Assembly: GCA_044432865.1 (NCBI GenBank)
Contig: JAWXUF010000024.1
Location: forward strand, 1-17,270
Direction of reading: 5' to 3'
Origin: JAWXUE01 sp044432865
GTDB lineage: Bacteria; Bacillota_I; Bacilli_A; Acholeplasmatales; Anaeroplasmataceae
DNA length: 17,270 nt
Below are positions 1 to 6,109 of the stretch, in pieces. The first letter of the stretch is position 1. The number at the start of each line of letters is the position of its first letter. Below the pieces are notes generated by a model that was given only the letters and a program-made list of their open reading frames with translations, made no database searches and was not told the origin of the DNA. The translations under genes were made by a program, and so were the position numbers.

Positions 1-978
1 AGATTTAGTAATATCTTCACCATTTAACACGACTTGTCCGCTAGATACTTTTTGTAATCCTGTTAATCCGTAAATTAACTCAGTTTGACCATTCCCATCA
101 ATACCTGTAATACAAACAATTTCACCTTGTTTTACATTAAAATTGATGTTTTCAACTATGTTTTTTTTACCTTCAGATGAATAAACTGATAAATCTTTAA
201 CATCCAAAATGACATTACCAACTTTAGTATTACTTTTATTTTCCACTACTTCAATATCTCTACCAACCATTAGTCTAGATAACTCTTCTTTCGATGTATC
301 TTTAACATCAACAGTTGTTACATATTTACCTTTTCTTAAGATAGTACATCGATTTGCTACTTCCTTAATTTCGTTTAATTTATGTGTTATAAATAATATT
401 GATTTTCCTTCTTTAGCGAAATTTTTCATAATAGTCATTAACTCATCAATTTCTGCTGGAGTTAATACAGCAGTTGGTTCATCAAATATTAAAACTTCAT
501 TATCTCTATATAACATCTTTAAGATTTCCACACGTTGCTGCATCCCCACAGTAATATTTGAAATTAAAGAGTCTGGATTAATTTTTAATCCATACTTATT
601 AGAAATCGACATTATCTTTTCATATGATGTTTTTTTATCTAAAATACCATTTTTTACAGTTTCTGCACCTAACATGATATTTTCAAGCACTGTAAATACA
701 TCAACTAATTTAAAATGTTGATGTACCATTCCAATACCCAAGTCATTTGCATCGTTTGGATTGTTAATCTTGACCACATTTCCATTCATCAAGATTTCAC
801 CCTCTTCAGGTTCATACAATCCAAATAAAACGCTCATTAAAGTAGATTTACCTGCTCCATTTTCACCTAATAAAGCATGTATTTCTCCTTTTTTTAATTT
901 TAAGGTAACATTATCATTAGCTATGATACCTTTAAACTTTTTAGTTATATTATTCATTTCAATTACATATTCATTCAT
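1..978 (-). CDS. ABC importer ATPase, nucleoside/BMP type (3' end cut by window)
   Basis: The reading frame is open from ATG at 978 to the window edge (326 codons, no stop), so this is the N-terminal part of a protein that is usually about 500 residues with two tandem ABC domains. Domain 1 shows Walker A GENGAGKST (38-46), Q-loop Q87, an atypical signature TVGMQQRVE (143-151), Walker B LIFDEP (163-168) and H-loop H199. Domain 2 starts near residue 255 and has the degenerate Walker A GIDGNGQTE (292-300) typical of the sugar/nucleoside importer ATPases (YufO/NupA/RbsA-like). It would energise uptake of the ligand bound by the BMP lipoprotein encoded just upstream. The permease genes presumably lie beyond the edge. 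The start has SD AGAGGT. Substrate (nucleosides) is inferred from family and neighbour. Confidence 0.93.
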   Translation of the reverse strand, partial: MNEYVIEMNNITKKFKGIIANDNVTLKLKKGEIHALLGENGAGKSTLMSVLFGLYEPEEGEILMNGNVVKINNPNDANDLGIGMVHQHFKLVDVFTVLENIMLGAETVKNGILDKKTSYEKIMSISNKYGLKINPDSLISNITVGMQQRVEILKMLYRDNEVLIFDEPTAVLTPAEIDELMTIMKNFAKEGKSILFITHKLNEIKEVANRCTILRKGKYVTTVDVKDTSKEELSRLMVGRDIEVVENKSNTKVGNVILDVKDLSVYSSEGKKNIVENINFNVKQGEIVCITGIDGNGQTELIYGLTGLQKVSSGQVVLNGEDITKS

Positions 979-1007
979 AAAAATACCTCTATTCATCAAA
1001 AAATGAT

Positions 1008-1039
1008 AAAAGGGTGGTAATACATCTACCCACCCTTTT
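1008..1039 (-). terminator. Intercistronic hairpin between lipoprotein and ATPase genes
   Basis: Ten-base-pair perfect stem (1008-1017 with 1030-1039, AAAAGGGTGG against its complement) with a 12-nt loop, starting 8 bp after the lipoprotein stop. On the minus strand it is followed by a T-rich but interrupted tract (TTTTATCATTTT). It probably acts as a partial terminator or 3'-end stabiliser, giving more lipoprotein than ATPase mRNA, because no separate promoter is evident before the ATPase start at 978. Confidence 0.6.
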
Positions 1040-1047
1040 TAATTTAT

Positions 1048-2232
1048 TTATTTTGTAAATGATATTACATTAACACAAGATAAGTTAAATAACGATTCTA
1101 ATGCTGCTGCACTACTAACAGTTTGAGTAGTTGGATTAACATAATAAGCAGTGTTTGATGTAGCTCTTGCTAATTGAATTTTGTTTACTACTGTTGTGTA
1201 ATCAGATACTGTAAAAGTATCAAATCCCCAAGATGTTTTATCAGTTGGTAACCCAACATATTGAGTAGATGTTGTTGTTGTACCTAAACCTAATGTATCA
1301 ATGTCAGCAGAAACTGTTGACCAGTTGTCAGTGAAGAAAATATCTAATACAGTTTCAACAGAGTTAGCTAAACCTTTAGTTGCTGATGTTAAAACGAAAT
1401 TACCTTCTGCACCATTATTTGTATAGTTACCATCTTTATATTGATCAACGTCAACACCAATCATTTTACCTTTGTAACTATTTGCTATAATTGCATCTTT
1501 TACAGAAGTCCAAATTCCACCACCACATGAGAATACTACATCAACAGGATCTGAAGATGAACCAAACCATGAAGTCATTAAGTTATCTGATTCTTGATTT
1601 GCAACGAAATCTCCGATATAGTTATATCTCATGCTGATTGAATCAGCACCAAGACCTAAATCTGACGCTGCTTTTTCAGCACCTTGTACATATCCATATC
1701 CAAAACGAGTAACAGCAGGCATTTCTACTCCACCCATAAATCCTAAACTTCTATTTCCATCCATTACAGCTGCATATCCAGCTAAGTAACCAGCTTGTTC
1801 TTCTTGATAATTTACACAATAAACATTGCTGTAATCTTTTGTTTCATCATAAACTGCACCAAATGTACTATCATTTTTATATGAACCATCTAATAATAAG
1901 AAATTAGTATCTGGATAAGTTTGTGATGCATTACAAATGATTGATTCAAATAAGTACCCTGGTAAAACAACGATTTCAGCTCCACCTCTTACTGCTAATT
2001 GAACTGAATTCCATCTGTCTTGATCTGTTGCATCTGCTGGTTGATAGTAATTATATGTAACTTCATTTTCTTTACAATAATTAAGAATCCCATTCCATGA
2101 ACCCTCATTAAAACTTCCATCATTAATAGTTCCCTTATCTGTAACTAATGCAACTGTGTACTCTGTTGAGTCACAACCTGTTGCTGCTAAACCTAAAACA
2201 CAAAGCGATATAACTGATAATAATTTTTTCAT
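1048..2232 (-). CDS. BMP/PnrA-family substrate-binding lipoprotein
   Basis: 394-residue solute-binding protein of a nucleoside-type ABC importer. A lipoprotein signal peptide is clear: MKKLL, hydrophobic core, lipobox AATGC with lipidated Cys20, so it should be anchored on the outer face of the membrane. Family motifs: GTINDGSFNEGSWNG (near 34-48; the DxSFN signature of BMP/PnrA proteins), EEQAGYLAGYAA, LGFMGGVEMPAV and GVDVDQY. Known members bind purine and pyrimidine nucleosides. ATG at 2232 follows a purine-rich AAGAGGAG ribosome site. It is first in an operon with the ABC ATPase, and its roughly 170-nt leader contains an apparent PyrR attenuator, which points to control by pyrimidine nucleotides. 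The exact ligand cannot be read from sequence. Confidence 0.94.
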   Translation of the reverse strand: MKKLLSVISLCVLGLAATGCDSTEYTVALVTDKGTINDGSFNEGSWNGILNYCKENEVTYNYYQPADATDQDRWNSVQLAVRGGAEIVVLPGYLFESIICNASQTYPDTNFLLLDGSYKNDSTFGAVYDETKDYSNVYCVNYQEEQAGYLAGYAAVMDGNRSLGFMGGVEMPAVTRFGYGYVQGAEKAASDLGLGADSISMRYNYIGDFVANQESDNLMTSWFGSSSDPVDVVFSCGGGIWTSVKDAIIANSYKGKMIGVDVDQYKDGNYTNNGAEGNFVLTSATKGLANSVETVLDIFFTDNWSTVSADIDTLGLGTTTTSTQYVGLPTDKTSWGFDTFTVSDYTTVVNKIQLARATSNTAYYVNPTTQTVSSAAALESLFNLSCVNVISFTK

Positions 2233-2267
2233 TTTCTCTTTTCTCCTCTTTATTGTTTTAAATTACC

Positions 2268-2302
2268 AAAAAACTCCAAACTAATAACATTAGTTTGGAG
2301 TC
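2268..2302 (-). terminator. Leader terminator (attenuator) before the lipoprotein gene
   Basis: A perfect 13-bp stem (2273-2285 with 2289-2301) closed by a 3-nt loop is followed on the minus strand by six T (2273-2268). It sits 36 bp before the lipoprotein start and downstream of the leader promoter, so it terminates leader transcripts unless an alternative structure forms. It is the terminator half of the proposed PyrR attenuator. Confidence 0.88.
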
Positions 2303-2358
2303 TTCAAAAGTGTAGTATAATAGTCATTCAACTAGTATTTTCCATGCACTATTATACA

Positions 2359-2391
2359 ACCTTGTTAGCCTCTCTGAACTAAGTTAAAGGT
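2359..2391 (-). promoter_or_regulatory. Putative PyrR binding loop (anti-antiterminator)
   Basis: On the minus strand the leader contains AGTTCAGAGAGGCTAACAAGG, essentially the PyrR-binding consensus (known sites read AGUCC-AGAGAGGCU-nn-AAGG). It can fold as the known element does: lower stem ACCTT/AAGGT (2387-2391 with 2359-2363), upper stem TTAG/CTAA extended by T-G and C-G pairs, and the conserved purine-rich loop. In pyr operons PyrR with UMP stabilises this hairpin so that the downstream terminator forms. Identification rests on motif match plus correct position before a terminator. Whether this genome encodes PyrR is not visible here. Confidence 0.75.
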
Positions 2392-2402
2392 AATTCAACT
2401 AT

Positions 2403-2431
2403 AGAGTAACATACTTTTTTTATTTTGTAAA
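2403..2431 (-). promoter_or_regulatory. Promoter for the lipoprotein/ABC operon
   Basis: TTTACA (2426-2431), 17-bp spacer, TACTCT (2403-2408). The start point would fall near 2397, just before the PyrR-like hairpin. The -10 matches consensus at only some positions, so the call depends partly on its placement. Confidence 0.5.
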
Positions 2432-2454
2432 TACCATTAACAAAATATGGAATA

Positions 2455-2483
2455 TTGTCATAAATTTTATTTACGTGCATATT
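2455..2483 (+). promoter_or_regulatory. Promoter for the small membrane protein
   Basis: TTGTCA (2455-2460), 17-bp spacer, CATATT (2478-2483). The predicted start lies only about a dozen bases before the coding region, giving a very short 5' leader. It is back-to-back with the divergent lipoprotein promoter. Confidence 0.42.
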
Positions 2484-2502
2484 TATTAATTAGGTGATCT
2501 AT

Positions 2503-2682
2503 TTGATAAAAGATATTATTAACTTCATTAAAAAAAATTTGTTGAATCTTTTTGTTCTAGTGATATTATATCAACTAATAATTTGTGTATTGACTTTCAA
2601 TTCTCAAAATTTTCAAATTCTATTAATTGAAATTATTATTTTAGGAATAATAATGCTATTTGATTACTTTAAAAGAGAATAA
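2503..2682 (+). CDS. Small two-helix membrane protein, unknown function
   Basis: No family recognised. From the TTG at 2503 it is 59 residues with two hydrophobic helices (about 13-31 and 38-54), a lysine-containing N-terminus and a charged C-terminus (FDYFKRE). An in-frame GTG at 2494 is a less likely start because it lies inside an excellent Shine-Dalgarno, AGGTGATC (2492-2499), that serves the TTG; the DUF368 gene at 14965 begins in the same way. It has a plausible promoter and a strong terminator of its own, supporting a real gene despite its size. It is divergent from the nucleoside importer, but nothing ties it to that function. Confidence 0.65.
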   Translation: MIKDIINFIKKNLLNLFVLVILYQLIICVLTFNSQNFQILLIEIIILGIIMLFDYFKRE

Positions 2683-2703
2683 TAATCGCTAAACAACAAC
2701 GTT

Positions 2704-2751
2704 TTATAAATAAAAAAGTTCTATAATTTAATAGAACTTTTTTATTTATAA
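2704..2751. terminator. Bidirectional terminator between convergent genes
   Basis: A 21-bp perfect stem (2704-2724 with 2731-2751) and 6-nt loop, with an A6 run inside the left arm and a T7 run inside the right arm, so both strands give a hairpin with U-rich tail. It serves the small membrane gene (ends 2682) and the kinase-like gene on the minus strand. The latter's stop and last codons (2742-2751) lie inside the stem. Confidence 0.9.
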
Positions 2752-3635
2752 TCTGAAAAATGAGTTAAGAAATTTGATATTCTTCTACTTAATTGAATGT
2801 ATTTATTACATGCATTATTAATATCTACTAAATCAAAATCGATATTTATTACATAAATATATAACACTAAAAATTTAAAATAAATTTTATAAAAATTATT
2901 TTCATACGGATCAATAATTTGTGATATAACAGTATGCCAATCTAAATTTATATGATCACATTCGACATATAATCTCGCTAAATCAGAAATAAATATCCCT
3001 CTATATGCATTATCAAAACTTATTATTTTCTTATTGTATAAGTGATTTAAATCTAAATTGCCATGATTCAATGCATACACTACACTTATTTTTTCATCAA
3101 TATAGTTATGAATTTTCTTTTGTAAATTATACATTATAATTTTTGTATCTAAAAAAATACTATATTTACTAAGTATCACCCAATCAAAATCATTTTTTGA
3201 TTGTTTAACTTCTGCTTCTCTTATGTACATTTCAAGCATTTGGAATTTATAATCAGTCTTCTTATAGGTACGAAATAAATATTTATAATTTTTCTTATTT
3301 AACTTTTTTTCATAAGAAGTTCCTTTATGTACTACTGTTATAGAATCAAGAAGTTGTTGTGTTTTCTTAAGTACTGGTATATTTAATTCCGTTTCATACT
3401 TGTATAAAAAAAATAAGCCTTCATTTATTCTAAATTTTTTCAAAGGATAACTAACAGTACTGATTTGTTGTTGTAATAGAAAATTATATATTTCATTACA
3501 CTTACTTGATACAAGCTTTGTAATATATTTTTGGTCTTCAATGCAAAACAAAGTAACATTCGCAGTTACTTTGTTGATATTAGTAACTTTATTATTAAAA
3601 TATTGTTCTAATAGATCCTTTAATTTGTTGTTCAA
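2742..3635 (-). CDS. YsxE/CotS-like kinase-fold protein (putative spore-coat associated)
   Basis: 297 residues with a divergent aminoglycoside-phosphotransferase/CotS-type kinase fold. Visible landmarks: a candidate ATP-site lysine in KYITKL (K40), catalytic-loop region HGNLDLNHLY (191-200) and metal-site region ISFDNAYRG...DLARLY (205-223). The canonical HGD is HGN here, so catalysis is doubtful. It starts with TTG at 3635, overlapping the TGA of the upstream SpoVID-like gene by 4 bp (TTGA), with AAGG as ribosome site: translational coupling. In Bacillus, ysxE lies directly after spoVID, downstream of engB and the heme genes, which supports this call more than sequence similarity does. Alternative: an unrelated phosphotransferase-fold protein. 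Confidence 0.62.
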   Translation of the reverse strand: MNNKLKDLLEQYFNNKVTNINKVTANVTLFCIEDQKYITKLVSSKCNEIYNFLLQQQISTVSYPLKKFRINEGLFFLYKYETELNIPVLKKTQQLLDSITVVHKGTSYEKKLNKKNYKYLFRTYKKTDYKFQMLEMYIREAEVKQSKNDFDWVILSKYSIFLDTKIIMYNLQKKIHNYIDEKISVVYALNHGNLDLNHLYNKKIISFDNAYRGIFISDLARLYVECDHINLDWHTVISQIIDPYENNFYKIYFKFLVLYIYVINIDFDLVDINNACNKYIQLSRRISNFLTHFSDYK

Positions 3636-4264
3636 ATAATTAACCTTGTTTTATCACTTGTTAATTTTTTAAAACAGTTATCTACTGATAGATTATATTT
3701 GAATGCTAATTTATCAATACTATCTACATTTACATTGAATAATACTTTCACATTTACAAAGTCATCTTTTAAATTTGAATGAATCTTTTCTTCATTATCT
3801 ACATACTTAATAGGTAATTCTTCCCTTATTCCTGAGTTATCTAATAAATCTTCATAAGATGAAGTTACTGTTTCTTTTATATCTTCAATTGTTGTATCTT
3901 CTAAATATGAAATATCAACTTCTTTAAAAGATAAATCTTCGTTATCAAATGCATGTTCTACTTCACTTATTTCTACATCTAAATTATATTCAACATTTAT
4001 CCCTTGATTATCAATAACATTAATATCTACATTTGTTAAAGTTAAGTTTATTAATTCTTTATCCCCTAAATTTAATTCAAAAGGTAATGAGATAACTTTA
4101 TCAAAACATTCTAGTTCATTATCAAAATAATTAATTTTTATTAAGATATTAGTTTTATATATTTCATTTTCTTTTACACCATCTTCAAGTACTGTTTCAT
4201 ATTTATTTAATTGATTAATTTGAGGAATTGGAAAATATTCCATTTCATTAATTTCAAAATTCAT
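3632..4264 (-). CDS. SpoVID/SipL-like spore-coat morphogenesis protein, reduced
   Basis: 210 residues, acidic. Residues 1-103 look like the beta-rich N-terminal domain of SpoVID/SipL (alternating strands; the stretch SLPFELNLGDKELINLTLTN resembles its conserved core). An acidic linker follows (about 104-170), and the C-terminus (178-210) resembles a LysM repeat: SIDKLAFKYNLSVDNCFKKL then RLII. SpoVID in Bacillus is far longer (over 500 residues) with the same order of ends; it links the SpoIVA basement layer to the coat. ATG at 4264 has a strong AAGGAGATG site. It is coupled to the YsxE-like gene and follows engB, as in Bacillus once the hem genes are removed. The call is an inference from architecture plus synteny. 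Confidence 0.6.
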   Translation of the reverse strand: MNFEINEMEYFPIPQINQLNKYETVLEDGVKENEIYKTNILIKINYFDNELECFDKVISLPFELNLGDKELINLTLTNVDINVIDNQGINVEYNLDVEISEVEHAFDNEDLSFKEVDISYLEDTTIEDIKETVTSSYEDLLDNSGIREELPIKYVDNEEKIHSNLKDDFVNVKVLFNVNVDSIDKLAFKYNLSVDNCFKKLTSDKTRLII

Positions 4265-4312
4265 TTCTTCATCTCCTTATTAAATATATATGTAAATTTT
4301 TTTATTATAGAA

Positions 4313-4343
4313 CAAAAAAAGAAAACTTAATTTAAGTTTTCTT
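4313..4343 (-). terminator. Terminator of the yjdM-PHP-engB operon
   Basis: An 11-bp stem (4319-4329 with 4333-4343) with a 3-nt loop, followed on the minus strand by seven T (4320-4314). The stem overlaps the engB stop codon. The SpoVID-like gene begins 49 bp further on, so it either needs read-through or has its own promoter. Confidence 0.85.
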
Positions 4344-4911
4344 CTATAAATAATAAAGTTTTTTCAATACCAAATTTTTCTTCTGATGAAGTTTCAATTA
4401 CAGTATCTGTTTTTTCTAAGTTAAAGTGTTTAATTATCATATTTTTATTCTTAGCTCTCTCGCTTTGATTTAACTTATCTCTTTTTGTTAAAATGATTGC
4501 TGTTTTAATTCCACAATACTTAAGATATTCATACATTTGAATATCATGAGTTGTTGGGGGATGACGATAATCAATTAATAAAAAAGCAACTCTTAAGTTT
4601 TTTCTTGTTGTTAAATAATGTTCAATCATTTCACCAAAAGCTTCTCTTAACGATTTACTAACTTTTGCATATCCGTAACCAGGTACATCCACAAAGTAAA
4701 ATTCTTTATTAATAAAGAAATAATTCAATGTTTGAGTTTTACCTGGATTAGAAGATGTTTTAGCTAAACCTTTGTGGTTACATAACCCATTAATAAAAGA
4801 ACTTTTCCCAACATTACTTCTACCACAAAATAAAAATTCTGGTAGTACATCTTCAGGTAAATGTTCTGTTCTAGTTCCACTTGTAATATATTGCGCTTGT
4901 TTAATTTTCAT
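4327..4911 (-). CDS. engB: Ribosome biogenesis GTP-binding protein EngB (YsxC/YihA)
   Basis: 194 residues, usual length for EngB, an essential GTPase acting in late assembly of the large ribosomal subunit. G motifs are all present: G1 GRSNVGKS (30-37), the PGKTQT switch region (57-62), G3 DVPGYG (75-80), G4 TKRD (142-145) and G5 SS (175-176). ATG at 4911 has a GAGGT site, and the upstream PHP gene stops one base before it, so they are co-transcribed. A terminator overlaps its 3' end. Classification is unambiguous. Confidence 0.98.
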   Translation of the reverse strand: MKIKQAQYITSGTRTEHLPEDVLPEFLFCGRSNVGKSSFINGLCNHKGLAKTSSNPGKTQTLNYFFINKEFYFVDVPGYGYAKVSKSLREAFGEMIEHYLTTRKNLRVAFLLIDYRHPPTTHDIQMYEYLKYCGIKTAIILTKRDKLNQSERAKNKNMIIKHFNLEKTDTVIETSSEEKFGIEKTLLFIEENLN

Positions 4912-4912
4912 T

Positions 4913-5701
4913 TTAATACCTCTTAAATAAATCTTTTGTTAAAAAGACTGTTGCCATATCTTTATGAGATTTATCTATCTTTCCGTGAAAGTCACTTCCT
5001 GCAGTTACAAATAAATTATATTCTTTTGCTAATTCAATAAATTCTAAATGTTCATTTTCTTGATTTAATGGATAAAATCCTTCTAGTCCATCAACACCTA
5101 GTTTTATAATATCTACAGGTTTATTTTTTTTCAATAATGTTGGATGTGCTAGTACAGTTATCGCACCAGAAGACTTCAACATTTCAATTCCTTCTTTAGT
5201 TGTTATTCTAGCAGCTTCAACATATGCTTTTGACTTGCTGCTTAAATAAAATCTACATTCATCTTCAGTAATATCGTTATTAGACATTAAGGCTCTTGCT
5301 AAGTTACCTCTAGTAATCATACCTTTTTCTTCTTTGAATAAATCATAACTGATATTTAAATTATATTCATCTCTTAATAATTCACACATTTTTTTTGCTC
5401 TAATATGTCTTGAAACAAACTGGTCCTTAGAATACTCATTAATATTATCAGGAATACCATTTAGGAAATATCCTAAAATATGAACTGATTCATCGTTATG
5501 TCTTGTTGATAACTCTAAACCTTTAATTAATTCAATGTCATATTCTTTACAATATTTAACAGCTTCTTCTACTCCAGCAACACTGTCATGATCAGTTAGT
5601 GCTATATGTGTCAGACCTTTTTCTTTTGCTCTTTTTATTAATTCTTCAACTGTATATGTTCCATCTGAATGAACAGAATGCATATGTAAATCTGCCTTCA
5701 T
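4913..5701 (-). CDS. PHP-domain metal-dependent phosphoesterase (YciV/TrpH type)
   Basis: 262 residues from ATG at 5701; an in-frame GTG at 5710 is less likely because AGGTG just upstream of the ATG serves as ribosome site and overlaps the TAG of the preceding gene. PHP metal ligands are seen in DLHMHSVHSDGT (H6, H8, D13), LTDHDS (D37, H38, D39), GLELS, LAHPTLL and the terminal GSDFHG. The layout and length match the COG0613 branch, whose characterised E. coli member (RNase AM/YciV) removes the 3' phosphate of 3',5'-nucleoside bisphosphates and trims 5' ends of RNA. It is the middle gene of a tight yjdM-PHP-engB operon. Confidence 0.92.
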   Translation of the reverse strand: MKADLHMHSVHSDGTYTVEELIKRAKEKGLTHIALTDHDSVAGVEEAVKYCKEYDIELIKGLELSTRHNDESVHILGYFLNGIPDNINEYSKDQFVSRHIRAKKMCELLRDEYNLNISYDLFKEEKGMITRGNLARALMSNNDITEDECRFYLSSKSKAYVEAARITTKEGIEMLKSSGAITVLAHPTLLKKNKPVDIIKLGVDGLEGFYPLNQENEHLEFIELAKEYNLFVTAGSDFHGKIDKSHKDMATVFLTKDLFKRY

Positions 5702-5710
5702 ATAAAACAC

Positions 5711-6043
5711 CTACGCTTTCTTTACTACTTCCGACTTTAGTTTCATAGCACCAAAACCTTCAATGTTACAATCAATGTTATGTCCATCTTTTGCATCTGG
5801 TACTAATCTAATTCTTTTTACTTTAGTACCGATTTTAATACTGCTTGAACTTCCTTTTACTTTTAAATCTTTTACTACTACAACTGCATCACCATCTTGT
5901 AATACATTTCCGTTAGCATCTTTAATTACGATTTCTGTAGTTTCTTCTTCGCTCCATTCATGAGCGCACATAGGACAAATAAATAACTCATTATCTTGAT
6001 AAGTAAATTCACTTGCACATTTTGGACAATTTGGTAAATTCAT
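5711..6043 (-). CDS. yjdM: YjdM/PhnA-family zinc-ribbon protein
   Basis: 110 residues, like E. coli YjdM. An N-terminal zinc ribbon with CPKC (6-9) and CPMC (23-26) is followed by the conserved beta domain containing DANGNVLQDGDAVVVVKDLKVKG and the C-terminal GFGAMKLKSEVVKKA. Despite the old name PhnA, members are not established phosphonate enzymes and the role is unknown. ATG at 6043 is chosen over an upstream in-frame start because it sits behind AAAGGAG. First gene of the operon, with a clear promoter. Confidence 0.93.
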   Translation of the reverse strand: MNLPNCPKCASEFTYQDNELFICPMCAHEWSEEETTEIVIKDANGNVLQDGDAVVVVKDLKVKGSSSSIKIGTKVKRIRLVPDAKDGHNIDCNIEGFGAMKLKSEVVKKA

Positions 6044-6062
6044 ATTTTTACTCCTTTTGTAT

Positions 6063-6091
6063 ATTATATTTTTTTTGGTAAATACTAACAA
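6063..6091 (-). promoter_or_regulatory. Promoter of the yjdM-PHP-engB operon
   Basis: TTGTTA (6086-6091), 17-bp spacer with an A-tract, consensus TATAAT (6063-6068). Good match to a primary-sigma promoter, with the start near 6056 and a short leader. Confidence 0.7.
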
Positions 6092-6109
6092 ATAACAAGG
6101 GGGAATATT

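Noticed and set aside
209..1006. Two plus-strand reading frames (170 and 81 codons)
   Set aside because: They are antisense to a clear ABC ATPase with intact Walker motifs on the minus strand, and their translations show no family features.
2268..2431. T-box riboswitch or purine riboswitch in the lipoprotein leader
   Set aside because: No T-box consensus and no purine-aptamer core; the CAGAGAGGCT hairpin fits PyrR much better.
6044..6109. A plus-strand promoter for the GT2-like gene (TTGTAT at 6057-6062, AATACT at 6081-6086)
   Set aside because: An 18-bp spacer and poor -10, overlapping the much better minus-strand promoter; not strong enough to list as a feature.
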